Positions 22,309 through 34,948 of a DNA stretch of 64,000 nt are shown here, piece by piece. The DNA comes from Paragorgia papillata (Eukaryota; Cnidaria; Anthozoa; Scleralcyonacea; Coralliidae), in NCBI GenBank assembly GCA_035771165.1, contig JAWNZC010000311.1:100001-164000 (forward strand). Direction: 5' to 3'. A program made the translations under genes and the position numbers. The notes under the pieces were generated by a model. It was not told the DNA's origin, made no database searches, and saw nothing but the letters and a program-made list of their open reading frames with translations. Numbering within the stretch: position 1 is the stretch's first letter; each line of letters opens with the position of its first letter.

Positions 22309-24529
22309 CTCGACAAAAACAAAACGTTGTTCTCAACAAAAGGGTCATTGTTGTTATTGAGTTATGACGTCATAAGCTTCCACGACTCATTCTTCTCAGA
22401 CCCGTTTACACGATGGCGGTACAATTTGAAAACCGAACTACAAAATCGTGCCGTTTAGGCTTTGCGTTTACACGATACCGGCACTAAAATGACATGAAAA
22501 CGGCACAAAATGAAGACGGGTTCCCTTGACGGCATGAAATGAAAACGCATCACTAACCGGTATCTTGTAAACGCCCGTGCCGTAACAGTTTGATGACCGT
22601 GCCGTAACAGTTTGAAGACGGTAATCACTATATATATATATATATATACTATAAGTGGCTTACCTCAAATGTTGATGGTCGCTACTGTCAGTTTCACGCT
22701 GGGCGATCTTCATATATATATATATATATTAGAAATTAATTTCGGTTCGTTTAGTTTTCACTGTTTAACAACAAATACAATCCAAAGATGGCAAGTACCC
22801 AACACGAGATATTGTTAAGGCATTAAGATTACTATAAAAGGTACAATTTAAGACTTGGAACTGAATTATTCGCAGATTTTATAGTGTTTTTCGGTTTGTA
22901 TTTATATCGTGAAGTTTCTTCGTTGTCGGCACTGAAGAATAACAACGAAATTTAAAGGTTTTATAGCTCAGTAATAGAAACAAATGCAATAAATTAGTGT
23001 CTTAAACCTTATCGAGTACTTCTTGTGTCATTACATTCGTTTAAATTTTCTTAAAATAACTCTTTTTGTCTGTTTTCAATCTACGAAAGCTTATGAACTT
23101 TATTGGCGGCCATCTTGGGTAGTGGTCACGTCATCACAAAACTGGCACGCAAAATCCGGCCCCATGCCCCAGTTTTTTTGAGATCAGTGATAGGACCGTG
23201 CCAGGCGTTCATTTCGCCTCCCGTCTCAAACATAACGCCTGCACGCAGGCTACACACAACACTTGAAAGTCCGTCGAAAAAATCCGCTCCAAATTATCTA
23301 TCAGACTACCTTTTCAGTTCCGATTGTCCGGAATAATGGTGCTTGGGAAAGTGTGCGGATGAGTTTAAAGGGAGATTGTAGGGCTTCGTGATAAATCAGG
23401 GCTGTTTATTGTGTTAAGGTATTGAGGTTAGTGTTGGAGATAGACTAAAAAATTAGCGTTTGTCACTATCTGTAATATTAATTATTTATTGTTAAAATTG
23501 CTCTCAAAATGCAGAAAATAGCGTTTCAGAAGCTAAGTAAATCGGAAAATTTCCCGGGGGAGCATGCCCCAGCTCCTTTCAAGCGCCACTCTCAACCAGT
23601 CCAGACCACTTTTATTTTGGTAGCTAATAGACTGATCAAAATGGTGGGTCTCCAGAACGAAAAGCATGTGCTATTATCAGGGTACTCCGGTTTCTTTCTG
23701 CATGTGTACCAACAGTTAACACTGGACCAATGATGGATGGTCCTTAACGGACATCTAGGCAGAACAGTTTAGATACGACTGGTATAGGTTTATCCTGTAT
23801 CAGTAAAGTTAGTTTAGTTTAGATACGACTAATAGGATTATCGAATATCAATTAAGTTAGTTTAGTTTACTCTGATTTCCTCCTGTAGTAACGCTGGACC
23901 AATGATGGATGTTCTTTACTGGACCTCTAGGGGGGGGGGGGGGGGGGGGGCAGTTTAGATACGATTGATAGGGTTATCCAGTACCAATAAACGTAGTTAA
24001 GTAGAATTTTTTCATTTGTTTTTCTAGGCTCATCCATTGATACGAGAAGCGAAAAATGTGTTAGATCTACCTGATCTACCCGAAAAGTTTTATAACGAGG
24101 AAGACGTAAAAATCTACCGCTTACCATAAACACAAAAAAGGCGCACAACTAGGGAGGGGGGGGGGGGGGGGGGGGTGCGAGTTTTTGACGCCTTTGAGTC
24201 TCGACGTTTGTAGACAATTCTAAGTCAACACTCTAAAATTAGCACAATTAAAACCTGAACGAAAACTGTTCCCACGATTAAAACGTTATTTTGGCTAATT
24301 TAAACCTACAAATTATCAAAAGTTTTCTCAAACCGTATTAAAATGAAATGCAAAATGAAAATCTATTAATTCTAGTTGGACCGAAATCACCGAAATATTT
24401 CTTAAAATTAGTGAGATGTATGGTTAAAACATGTGATTTAACACTTTTATCTTTTGGTAAAAAGTGTCTTCAGAATGCAGGAAATGCCGTTTTAGAGACC
24501 CAAAGTTCAAAAAATTTGCAGGGCAGCAT
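22309..24529. other. no gene; (TA)n, G-runs and a tandem duplication
   Basis: Two (TA)n tracts lie at about 22,628 and 22,712. A diverged ~165-bp direct repeat, starting CTGGACCAATGATGGATG, occurs at about 23,722 and 23,890. Long G-runs sit at about 23,932-23,951 and 24,155-24,175. The open frame at 23,103-23,336 starts with TTG and has no protein-like support. No gene is called. Confidence 0.4.
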
Positions 24530-25158
24530 ATGCATTAAGACCACCACTACAGCTATGCATGCACTGAACTAGAATGAAGCTCACATCTACACTACAAAAC
24601 TTGGCTCTGTGGGGGATGACTGCCGTTGAGGCCGTCGAAACGTCAGTCACTACCACCACCACTAACATGCAGTCTTTCTCAAGACTACACTAACCTAGAC
24701 AGGCAACTTTTACAATACGGGCAACTTTGTACTAAACGGGCAACATTTTTCTTCAAATTTCAACGCAACTTTGTTGCGTTGCAAGTTAAAAAGCGTTGTT
24801 GCACGTATTACCATGCACCCACCTTAAACATTGTCACTCTACAAAATTTTGTTGTTGCAAGTTGAAAAAATTTGTTGAAAAAAGTAGACGCCAATTCTAC
24901 TTGCTTTAACATGCTGTTTCAACTTGCAACCAGGAAATTTATTTGTTGCGTGACAATGTTTGAGGTGGGTGGTAATACATGCAACGTTTTTCAACTTGCA
25001 ACGCAACAATGTTGCAGTAATTTGTTGCTCGTATTACTTCACCTTTAACACTCCTAGGTTCAAACCATTTACTTTAGCGAAGTGCAGACTATAAAACATT
25101 TTTATGGAGTGAATGTAATTTCTCATAAATAGGACTCTCGAGCCACCTTAGTTCCCAT
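24530..25158. mobile_element. split copy of the 6.5-kb MITE family with a nested palindrome
   Basis: 24,533-24,605 and 25,115-25,158 match the right half of the MITE at 6514-6894. Between them, about 24,700-25,050, is a second palindrome rich in CAACGCAAC, with arms such as CATTGTCAC and GTGACAATG and CCCACCTTAAACATTG and its diverged inverse. One MITE apparently landed inside another. Confidence 0.6.
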
Positions 25159-25870
25159 TCATAATTGGGCTTTAGAACTGTTCTTGAAGTGAAACGATGA
25201 TAATTATCTTCGCCATTAAGTTATGTTTTTACCTCTGTCTGTCGGTTTGTCGTCTGTCGCCAGGATTGATCGTAGACCACGGACCAACCCATTAAGATTT
25301 GCGTGAGAGTTTGGATAAAAATTTAATAAGAATCTAACCACGAGATTCTCCGTGTTGAAGAAATGCTTGACTGTGCTATTATCCCTATTTTGTGCAAACA
25401 TAAATTGCATAATTTTGGTGCAAGTGCAATCAAGCATTTTATTCATTCATACATATGTAAGATGGCTCGTTTTCTATTTAAACTTCTCTAACTAGAAATA
25501 CATAAACGCAACAACCCCTTTGTAAACCAATTTTTTGAAGACAAAATAATTTTGGGAAGACAAAATAACATGAACGAAGAAACGCGAAAGACCTTGAACA
25601 CACTTGAATACGAGTTGTGGGAATAACGGATTATAAAGCAATTTACTTAGAGAGGATTTTGTAGGAATATAAAGATAGGAAGTTTAATTTTTCAGTTTAA
25701 AGTGCTTATGAAAGAAAAAAAGAATTCATAAATTGACAGATTAACAGTTTTTGCAGTTTTTCGTTCCCTTCCTTCGTTCTTGAGATTTTGAGATTTATGT
25801 GGTACACAAATTTAATCTCTTTATAGGTCACATGTGCATAATGACTTATTGAAGAATGTTATATATCTTT

Positions 25871-25958
25871 TATCAAACGAAATCACTTGAAACTAATCTT
25901 GTACATGTGTGACCCTCACAACACTAAACATTCAAGTTTCAAGTGATTTCGTTTGATA
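25871..25958. repeat. perfect 24-bp inverted repeat
   Basis: TATCAAACGAAATCACTTGA and four further paired bases are mirrored exactly, with a ~40-bp loop. It is probably the end pair of a small non-autonomous element. Confidence 0.6.
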
Positions 25959-26018
25959 ATTGCAATTTTTTCACCAAATTATACATCATTATCGCACGTG
26001 TGACGTCAATTAAGGGTT

Positions 26019-26221
26019 AAATAGACCGATTGCGAAACTCCCTGGAAGCGAAGCTTCTCGGTGGTTACCGTTTCTTGGGCCCGGTACACGGTAGTTTATG
26101 GCCGTTATTATTGGTGTATTATAACAAGTAACAACGGCCAATTAAGTAAAGTGCATCGGTGCCTAGCAACGATAACCACCGAAAAGCCTCGCTTCCAGGG
26201 AGTTTTGCAATCAGTCTATTT
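26019..26221. mobile_element. 203-bp MITE
   Basis: The ends AAATAGAC(C/T)GATTGC(G/A)AAACTC are mirrored, and the arm continues through CCCTGGAAGCGA and CGGTGGTTA with few mismatches. It is non-coding. Confidence 0.7.
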
Positions 26222-26230
26222 CTAAAAAAG

Positions 26231-26685
26231 AGGTGCCTCGTGACGTCATTTACTCACACAGGCTAAATAAGAATTACAAAATGAGTAATATATCTGAAAC
26301 TAAATGGGAAAATATACACTCCAACGTTCACATTATGTTGTTTCCAAGGATACTTTTGCAAACCGACGCCTTCCATTTGTAAAACAAAAATGTTTATTTT
26401 TTCTCCACAAAACAACTTTTACTGCAATACATTGACATGAATGCTTGTAGACACACAGATATTGTATTTCGAATGTTTCAATTATCATATTCTTTTGAAA
26501 AGAATTAATATTTTAAATTTTTAGTAAAAAGGCTCGTGTTTCTAAACGGTTACCGAGAGTGTACTTTTATGCTATTAAACTATACTTGTGCAAAGTTTGA
26601 ATTATTTCTACTTAGTGTCAGATATATTACTCATTTTGTAAATCTTATTTTTGCCTGTGCGAGTAAGTGACGTCACGAGGCACCT
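26231..26685. mobile_element. 455-bp MITE with ~75-bp inverted ends
   Basis: AGGTGCCTCGTGACGTCA and the following TACTCACACAGGC...TTACAAAATGAGTAATATATC are mirrored at the right end. The interior has no coding frame. It sits 10 bp from the preceding MITE. Confidence 0.7.
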
Positions 26686-28331
26686 AATTTACATGTTTCA
26701 GAAACTTAAATGACCCTTAAATATCTCGAGAAGAAGGCAGTATTTTGAGAGACTGAAAACGCCAGTAAACTATAATTTCCAAATGAGAACTACCGGTATC
26801 AATACCAGATTCACGATGTTTTCCTCGTAGTGCCACTTTATATACTCAACAACGTTAAAACAAAGACTCCAAGCACTTCTCAGAAATACATATAGAAAAA
26901 CTGAATAGAATAACAGACGGCGGGAGAAAGCTACAAAAGTCCTATTGTGTGTGGGTTGTTGATATTTTTGTTATAGACTATAAAGAAAAACGTTTCAATT
27001 ATAGAATTTATGTTGCTTTTTAAGCGCCGTCGTCGTCCTAGCATCTTAAGGTTCCTATTGTTTGTTTTCAAACAACGCCACTTCGAGGTGGTCGACGAAG
27101 CGAAACGGAAACTGTAGCTGCACAGAAACAGTAGACAATAATGGCGACGACAGCACCCACGACGATAAAAGCACCAATGACAATTAAAGCAATGATCCAA
27201 CCGGCGACACCGTCGTCTAAACAAGTAAATGAACATTTGTGGTTAGAATTACAAAATATCTATAAAAAAACGGCGCTTTTTATCACAGTATTCATTAGGG
27301 ACTTTAATCGAGTTATACGTCGCAGTTTCGTCGAATAAAATTCAAAGAGTTAAATTCGTCTATTGTGCGACGTTTAGCGCAGGCCTAAACATTATTAATA
27401 AATAAATGTTATTGTTACCACAAATTCTCGGTGTTACCCTAAATTCTCACTTGTATTACTGTTTGTCATCACGCAAACTTTTAAAGAACAAGACGCCTGC
27501 TTAGGCGTTCACTCGGGCTACTCATAGCAATGCAGCTTGGCATAGCCTATGCACGAAACAGTACAACAGTGTGCACATATTAAGTGTTTGTTATAAAGTA
27601 TAAAATAGCCTACAGTGCTAGCTTCGGTAGACTCAAGCGATCATTAGAAACCCCGTGAAGTTAGCTGCCAGTTCACCAGCCGTTAGTCAAAACATTGGTG
27701 CAGTGGTGAACTAGCAGCTAACTTCACGGTGTTAATCTTGACGTGCAAATAGTTTGACATAGGACATGTTTATAAGTATTTTTTGCATTATTTGGCGCTT
27801 ATTACTTGCATTTTGTAGTTGTTAGACTAAGCAGCAAGCCATTACTAAGTAAGCACTATATTACCTAGACGACTAACAACAAGCGAATGCACCAATGAAC
27901 TATTAAAATGCACACACTCAATGAAATTATATAAGCTAGTGAAGCAATATTATAATTATATTCCACAGGATGTGGTTACACCAGTAAGTAAAAGGTGAAT
28001 TTGATTGATCTACTGTACTATCCTCAATAACAGTAGTGCTTCAGCTGTGTAGTACATTATGCTTTATTGCATTTAATATTATAAGTAATACCGTGATTAA
28101 CTCAGTTTCTTTTACTAAGTAAGCAGTATAAATTATTACCTAGACGATCGACAACAAGCGAACGTACCAAGGAACTCTTTATAATGCACAGATGCACGCA
28201 ATGAGATTATATTAAAGCTAGTGAAGCAGTTGAATCACATCGAGTTTTATTAACACAATACATAATCCAGGCAAATTACAAAGTAAATTACAACTACTAA
28301 AATTACCTCAATACATTTAAAGTTTCCCTAT
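26686..28331. other. no gene; hairpin and tandem duplication
   Basis: A hairpin lies at 27,651-27,731 (CCGTGAAGTTAGCTGC and its inverse). A diverged direct duplication starts TTACTAAGTAAGCA at about 27,841 and 28,118 (offset ~280 bp). 26,990-27,060 resembles 48,990-49,060, suggesting a dispersed repeat family. No convincing coding region. Confidence 0.4.
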
Positions 28332-28685
28332 TTAACGTGAAACTTCAGCAAGAAATGTCACCCGGAATGTCAACACATCATATTTACCCGTCCTTTGCAA
28401 GTTGTCAATTCTGTTTTCAACGTTGTTTCTGTCTCGTTCATCTTGCAGACAGTTTCCAATAGTCAGCAGGTTATCAGATTGTGACCATGAGTAACACTTT
28501 TCAGTATTAACTGTCAATAAATCATATAAATCGTTTATAATCAATTTGTCTTGACCGAGACAACGGAATATTATAAACCCAGATCGAAATATATAAACTA
28601 GCTCACCATCTTTTAGTGTAGATTTACCACCATCAATATCTGCAGTTGTAAGTGCACTGAGCATTAAGACAGTTGTCCGCCACAT
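28332..28685 (-). CDS. hypothetical 117-aa protein or exon
   Basis: An open frame of 117 codons starts with a hydrophobic stretch (MWRTTVLMLSALTT) that could be a weak signal peptide, followed by a charged, cysteine-poor region. No family is recognised. A diverged copy of the same DNA lies at about 31,040-31,345 with the frame broken, so the sequence belongs to a duplicated module. This may be a gene fragment, part of an unrecognised repeat, or chance. Confidence 0.3.
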   Translation of the reverse strand: MWRTTVLMLSALTTADIDGGKSTLKDGELVYIFRSGFIIFRCLGQDKLIINDLYDLLTVNTEKCYSWSQSDNLLTIGNCLQDERDRNNVENRIDNLQRTGKYDVLTFRVTFLAEVSR

Positions 28686-31039
28686 GACTGATCAAAAACA
28701 GTGTCCAGCAAGTCACTTGTGATCTAAATTCGAGAGCACTTCGTCAAACCAGGTCAACGAACACTCAGCAATAGCGACCAGAGAAGATGGTGACGGGCGA
28801 CCCAGAGAAAGTTGAGCATTGAGCAACTATGATTGAGCACACCGCGTGGTTTCGCAAAGTTTACTGGTATCGGGATGATGCAATAATTGCAATTTGTCGA
28901 CCAGAAAAATAAAACTACGTACACTCGGGCTACTGAGTGATTGCTGTAACCTGCTGAACCTTGGCATGCCATAGCCCATGCACGGAACAGTGCACACATA
29001 ACAAACGTCTGTTTAAATGTACATACATTTCAGACGCAATGAAGTTATGTAATGTAGAACTGCACCGAGACTCTGAAAGCTATTTTGTTTGTACGGTTAG
29101 AAGTACTTTTAATTGTTGATTTGCGAGTATTAAAATTTAGAATTACAACAATAGATCTTATTCTAAAATGGCGAACATTTAAAAATTCAATTCAATGTGC
29201 ATATCAATTAGCCCTTATCACCTCGTTTTAATTAAAGTAAAAATTATTTTGAATTTCCCACATGAAAATGAGTTCATAAGGTCTAATTTATATCTTTTGC
29301 GTTTTGTAGTTGTTATTACTCAGTAGATAGTATATAGGTTTTTTGATGTACTGTGGCATTTGTTACTTGTATCTCTTTCAACTTCCTTATTATGTATTTA
29401 CAAATGCACTGATGTAAGCACGGCATGCATATATTTCCCGTGTCTTTTGCAAATCGTCCATTCTGTCTTCATGAACAAATGTTAATATCCGTAGTTTGCA
29501 TATTTGGAGGTCTCAAATAAACGTTTCACTGTGATTCAATGACACAACAACTCCGGTTTCGAAATCGCTGCCAACGAGGCATCTTTTTTGTGCTTTTAAT
29601 ACGCTGTTGATGTAAAGAGGTTCCATGGCAATCCGTGCTCGATTTTGCGAGTTCTTTCTTTTAAACCAGCTTCGCCTTTAGCCTAAGTGTTGGTAGGTTT
29701 TCCAAGTAAGTTGATTATATGATTGATCAGTGATGTGCTTGACACAACCGCAGAACAGGAACATGACTGTCGGTGAATTTTCGAAGTGATCAAAGACTCG
29801 AAGTGTAGGTTCCATACATGAGAAGTATTGCGCAAGTTTGGCATTTTGTGGAACACCCCCTCCCACACTCCCCCCCCCCCACCAAAGGGTAGACTCGGCC
29901 TACCATAGGTAGCCCGTGTAGTTAATTTTTTTTTTTGAAAACAAACAGTATGAATAATTTTTAGTCACAAGAGTAATCCTAACACCGTCCTCGTTTTTGC
30001 GGATACTGGTTGCTAAACCATATCCGCTATGTCATGAGCGCGGTTGTGTATGTTTGTATGTGTGTAAGAATGTTTTCGTCAATCACGTGATCAACGGAAA
30101 CAACCAATAGCGGATCCGAATCAGCATACTTCAGAAGTCTTATTTGTATGTTCGAAGGGTTTACGAACGTGTACCAGAACAACGAATGGAAGATAGAAAG
30201 TTGAGTTTTGCTTCAGGTAGACATTTATGTATGTATGTACTGTTGTTTTATACTATAAATACAAGCGTGCAGTGACTGCATATATACATGCAATACTTTC
30301 TCGTGTTCATCTCAGCATCACATAATCAAACCATACAAGGTGTTTATACCATAATAATTCCGTAACGCGTTTCGACTTTGTCGCCTAACGACAAGCTTTC
30401 CAAGGACGAAGAAACAGTGTGAGGGCTTGTTTGGCTTCAGATTAAAGATCTTTCTGAAATCTGAATGCCCTTTTAACTATTAAATGTTTCAAGTGTTTAC
30501 GTGTTAGGCGCTCGGCCAAGATGTTTTAGCTATAAGTTTACACGCAGAAATCCACCGTGCTTGGGACTTTTTATGTTACATGTAGACGTATTCAATACTT
30601 ACTAAAAAAACGCGTCGAACATTGATATATTGAGACGCATCAATGCATGTGTTAGAGTCTAAAACATAGACATATAAAACATAAAAATATCATATTGTTT
30701 AAAAATGCGATTAGCGTCCGCGTTTCCTGTTTTTGCCAATTTACCTAAACGTGAGTTCAAATATTTTAGTATTAGGCGTTAGAGATTGGGGTTAATCGTT
30801 AGAAATTAACGATTATTGTTATTTCTATGGTGAGACGTAAGAGTACATGTTGAAGGGAGAAAGAAGGCAGAAGGGTGCAGTCAATTTATAGCGTTTTTGC
30901 TCAGACAAGAGTGTTAAACCGTTCGAATCAATATTTCTGAAACCTGAATAGCCTTTGAATTAATGTTTAAAGTGTTAACATGATAAGCGCTGGGCCGAGA
31001 TGTTAATTAAGGGATATAAGTATCATATTTTTTAATGCG
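28686..31039. other. no gene seen; scattered short repeats
   Basis: C-run at about 29,871-29,880. Around 30,360-30,400 the inverse strand reads AGTCGAAACGCGTTACGG, resembling the ends of some Penelope-like elements; this is too short to call. No coding region is supported. Confidence 0.3.
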
Positions 31040-31492
31040 ATTATATGGACTTTGCAAGTTGTCAATTTGTCAATTCTGTTTTCAACGTTGTTTATGTCTC
31101 GCTCATCTTGCAGATATTTTTCAATAATCAGCAAGTTATCAGATTGTGAGCATGAGTAATACTTTTCAGTATTAAAATTCAATAAATCATATAAATCGTT
31201 TATAATCAGTTTGTCTTGATCGAGACAGCGGAATATTAACCCAGATCGAAATATAATTTAAATAGCTCAGCACCGTTTAGTGTAGATTTGCCGCCATCGA
31301 GATAACCAGTTGTAAGCGTAGTGAGCACAATTTTCAGCCACATGACTGATTAATAACAGTGTGCTAAAGTCACTTGTGATCTTCTAAAAGCTTCAAGACG
31401 GAGCAATACCAGATCGATAGCACACCGCGCGGTTTCGCAAAGCCTATCGGGATGATGCAATAATTGCAATTTGTCGACCAGAAAAATAATAC
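31040..31492 (-). repeat. diverged duplicate of 28,385-28,910
   Basis: Shared blocks in the same order include AACGTTGTTTxTGTCTCG, AAATCATATAAATCGTTTAT, GTTTCGCAAAG and GATGATGCAATAATTGCAAT, the last followed by TTGTCGACCAGAAAAATAA. It is a segmental or element duplication in which the 117-codon frame is not kept. Confidence 0.6.
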
Positions 31493-31540
31493 CGAAACGC
31501 CACCGAAACCTAGACTCGGCTACCTGTGGTAGCCCGAGTA

Positions 31541-31545
31541 ATAAA

Positions 31546-31588
<43 letters not shown>

Positions 31589-31590
31589 TA

Positions 31591-31687
<97 letters not shown>

Positions 31688-31690
31688 GTA
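31541..31690. repeat. (AAT)n microsatellite
   Basis: About 50 AAT units with a single TATAAA-type interruption near 31,588. Open frames of poly-Asn, poly-Ile or poly-Tyr here are artefacts. Confidence 0.95.
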
Positions 31691-31962
31691 ATAGATAGGT
31701 AATTGAAGGTCATGAAAATTTAAATATTTAGATTCACTGAAATAGTAATTTAGCCTCTGAAAATGTTGTAATAGTAATACAACCAAACATTACGTCTACT
31801 ACCTCGAGTTAGTAATAGTAATAATAGTTTTAATAGTTTTATTAAAAGACAATATTGCAGCCAAAAGCTGAATTACATTGCGTTGTGTTAAGAATTTACA
31901 AAATGTCCTATAATATAATATTTAAATACAATTCTAATATAAAAGTGTTCCTAAATAAAAAA

Positions 31963-33945
31963 TTAGCGTTTGAAATTTCTGGCAGACGCAACGATAAAAG
32001 AGTTTGAAAACCTGTTTGTCTTGCACCTAGGAAAGTTAAAAACTCTTTCATGTCTCAGAGATCGACTACTTCCGTTGTTAAAGTCAGGTAATAAGTGGTA
32101 AAGTTTATGATTTGGGTCATTTGCAATTGTTCCGAATAATTTTCCGCATGCGATGTTTCTGCGTTCATGTAGGGTTGGCATTGCAACAGTTGCAAGCGCT
32201 TCTTTGTATGGCACACCATATCCTAAGATGGTAGCTAAGGCCCGCTTCTGCAACCGTTCTAAATCGTCGCTTAGGTACGCGGGCAGTGCATGGTGAAACA
32301 CTGGTGATGCGTATTCGATGATACTCCTGATACACGTACAATAGAATTGTACCAAGTCACTACATGATACCTTCGCCCGCTTTAATTGACGCAAAAAGTA
32401 CATACGTTTGGATGCTTTCTTAACTATACTGTCGACATGAAAATTCCATTTTAGATCGTTAGTTATTGTAATTCCCAAAAGCTTTACTTGAGTTACAAGT
32501 TCAAGCTCCTTGTCATTGATAATCAGAGGTGAACATGGGGTTAATGCTTTGGAAAATTGGACACGTATTTCTTTACATTTACCCTCGTTAAGCGTAAATT
32601 TCAAATCATCCGATTGTATCTTGACCCTATTTACAACAGATTGCATATTGCTCGAATCACCTTTCGATACGAATTCCGCGGCTGTTAAATCATCAACAAA
32701 TTTCCAAAGTTTTGCCTCTCCGGCGTCGAGATCGTTTATCATAAGCGCAAATAGCCAGGGACCCAACTTTGTTCCTTGGGGCACTCCTGCTGGAACATTG
32801 GACCATTCCGAATAACAATCGGGGCCGAGCTTGACTCTCTGTTGACGGGCTGTTAGAAAATCAGACACCCATTTTATCACACCGAGAGGGATATTAAGAG
32901 TGTGCAATTTTCGGACTAGTAAGTGGTGGTCAATCAAGTCGAACGCCTTTCGAAAGTCAAACAAGGCTAATCGAGCAAGGCACCCATTACCGTCCGTAGC
33001 ACTTGTGTGATAATGGACCACGCTAATCAATGCGTGAGTTGTCGATGATTCTGGTACGGTGCCAAACTGATGCGGATCGACAATTTCCAAAACTGCAGGT
33101 TTGATGAACTTTTCAACAACAAATTCCTCACATATCTTTGACAAAATCGGAGTGAGCGAGATGGGCCTCAAATGCTTGCTTACGTCCTGTACAGGTTTTT
33201 GTTTGGCAAGTGGTGACACGTCTGCCATTTTCCAGGACAAGGGAAGACGACTCTCCCTATATGAAGCATTTAGTATGTCACTTACGGGCTTGGCCAAAAC
33301 ATCCGCGTTTTCCTTAAGGAACCAGCTAGGCAGACCATCCGGACCAGGTGCCTTTGACGAATTAAGTTGTGATAACTGCGTAAATACGGAATACTCGGTG
33401 GTTGTAATATCCACATTTGGCCTGTCGAGAACTATGGGCTCAGGCACCAAGGGCTGAAAGGACTGCATTGGGGCTAGAAATGCTGAATTGATGGAATTTG
33501 CCAAATCTGTAAGCGTCCCATTCGATGGGTTCCCTGGGCACGAGTTTAACAGATGACGTAGATCATTATTTGGGGTAATAGGGTCCATCCCACAAAGAGA
33601 TTTAACTGCTTTCCACCACTGTTTTGGCTTAGATTATTTTAACTGTCTCACTTTCGTTGTATAAAACACACCACGACAGCTTTTTCGTTCACGATTTACT
33701 TGATTACGCAGCCGTTTGAATTGCACTTGGTTACCACTTGCAAGAGCCTTCTGTCGCTGGTGAATTAGTGATTTTAACTTGGGTGTGACCCACGCAGGCT
33801 CGTTGTTGTAGATCTTTACAACCTTAGTGGGCAACAAGATATCCATCCCAGTATTGACAATGGATTCAAATGCAGATAGCTTGCCTTCGCATGTGTCGTA
33901 TAAATCGAGAATTGACCAATCAATTTCACTGACGAAAGAACTCAT
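31963..33945 (-). pseudogene. RT and C-terminal domain of the split retrotransposon
   Basis: One frame from 33,945 down to 31,963, broken by a single in-frame TAA at about 33,631-33,633. RT signatures in order: SSKAPGPDGLPSWFLK, LRPISLTPILSKI, FDFRKAFDLIDHHLL, GVPQGTKLGPWLFALMINDL and a catalytic KFVDDL. The usual FADD is FVDD here, which still keeps both aspartates. The C-terminal part has the LQKRALATILGYG block shared by CR1/jockey-like RTs. A one-base shift joins it to the endonuclease frame upstream. Confidence 0.85.
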
Positions 33946-34562
33946 GGCGGCTCTGCTACTTGGGGTAAATCCCTTACTTTTCTGACCTTTTTTCCCTTGC
34001 TAACACTTCCTCTGGATTTTGGCTTAGACAGAACAGTAAAATTATCAGAAAGTCCAAAAGGGGCCAGTTTTTCAGGAACCATGTAATAGGTGCTAAGATT
34101 GGTTAAAAACAAATCAAGCGTACGAGAACCACGAGTTGGAAAATTAACCATTTGTTTCAAACGGAATTGCCTTTTTACCCAAATTACATCGAGCCTGTTG
34201 AAATCTCCAAGTAAAATAATTCCACAGTTATGTAGGGATGACTCGATAGATGAGAGTTTGTCCAATAAATATTCTATCATAATAGAAGGGTTGGCAGAGG
34301 GTGGGTGGTAAACAGTTGCAACAACGAGGGATGAAAAACCTCTTGGAAGTCGATTTGGTTTCAATTTAACCCATAAAACTTCAAGTGATGGGTCATGGCA
34401 ATCATTCAAGACTTCATAAGAAATGTTTTCTTTAATGTATAGACATACTCCGCCGTGCCGTCCAATAAGTCGATCTTTCCGAGCAATATTATAACCGGGA
34501 ATTTGAATAACAGTGTCTTCTATGGAATCACTCAACCATGTCTCGGTAAAACTTGCTATGTC
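33942..34562 (-). pseudogene. AP endonuclease part of the split retrotransposon
   Basis: The minus-strand frame reads SFTETWLSDSIEDTVI, GYNIARKDRLIGRHGGVCLYIKE (in two pieces) and IILLGDFNRLDV, and ends with GLSDNFTVL. These are the AP-endonuclease landmarks ETWL, RxDR, GDFN and SDH-like (SDN here, a change at the catalytic histidine). The frame stops at 33,942 because of a one-base shift. Its upstream end is cut by the Polinton at the codons for Asp-Ile. Confidence 0.85.
34557..34562. repeat. left target-site duplication TATGTC
   Basis: The six bases directly before the element are repeated exactly at 47,680-47,685. Six-bp duplications are the hallmark of Polinton integration. Confidence 0.85.
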
Positions 34563-34660
34563 AGTAGGTAACCCCCCCCATCCAGCATTCAAAGGGATGC
34601 CGCCTCATCAAATATTCAGTGTGACGCCCGATGTGACGCACGGTGTGAGGCCCGGAAGTA
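34563..34660 (+). repeat. left Polinton terminal repeat
   Basis: AGTAGGTAACC with a C-run, then GGGATGCCGCCTCATCAAAT and TATTCAG, followed by TGACGC/TGAGGC-type half-repeats. Only the first ~60 bp match the right end well; the subterminal repeats differ. Confidence 0.8.
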
Positions 34661-34810
34661 ATTAGCACACATAGAGTGGGTGATATAAACCCAGCGTATT
34701 CGTCCATTCAGACACTCTGTCTACAGTGTTTCACCCGTGGTTTCTGGAGTTTTCTTGTTCTATCGCTTGTAGATTTTTATTTTTGACGTCTCATCGTGAT
34801 TTAGGAAAAG

Positions 34811-34946
34811 GTAAGTTTGTGATTAGTTATTACGTTAATCGATTTGTTTAAGGAAAAGTGTGTACATTTTATATACCGTTGGTATGGTCATTATGTGTGT
34901 GTTTATATATTTATAGTATTATAGACATATTCTTTTCTGTTGACAG
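34811..34946 (+). other. 5' UTR intron of the polymerase gene
   Basis: AAAAG|GTAAGTTTG at 34,811 and TTCTGTTGACAG ending at 34,946 give a well-formed GT-AG intron of 136 bp. It ends two bases before the polymerase ATG. It implies nuclear transcription and splicing of the viral-type gene. Confidence 0.65.
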
Positions 34947-34948
34947 TA

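Larger units (their letters stand above)
31830..34562 (-). mobile_element. CR1/jockey-type non-LTR retrotransposon, 3' part
   Basis: The 3' two thirds of one APE-type non-LTR element on the minus strand. Its 5' part is at 47,680-48,200, on the other side of the Polinton. Exact 6-bp flanking copies and a continuous reading frame across the gap show that it was one element before the Polinton inserted. Confidence 0.85.

Noticed and set aside
23103..23336. 77-codon frame starting near a GGCGGCCATCTTGG sequence
   Set aside because: Starts with TTG, not ATG; no domain; surrounding sequence looks repetitive and non-coding.
30355..30420. Second Penelope-like end (AGTCGAAACGCGTTACGG on the minus strand)
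   Set aside because: Too short, with no RT or GIY-YIG nearby; noted in the intergenic entry only.
31471..31786. Poly-Asn, poly-Ile and poly-Tyr frames
   Set aside because: Products of the (AAT)n tract in different frames.
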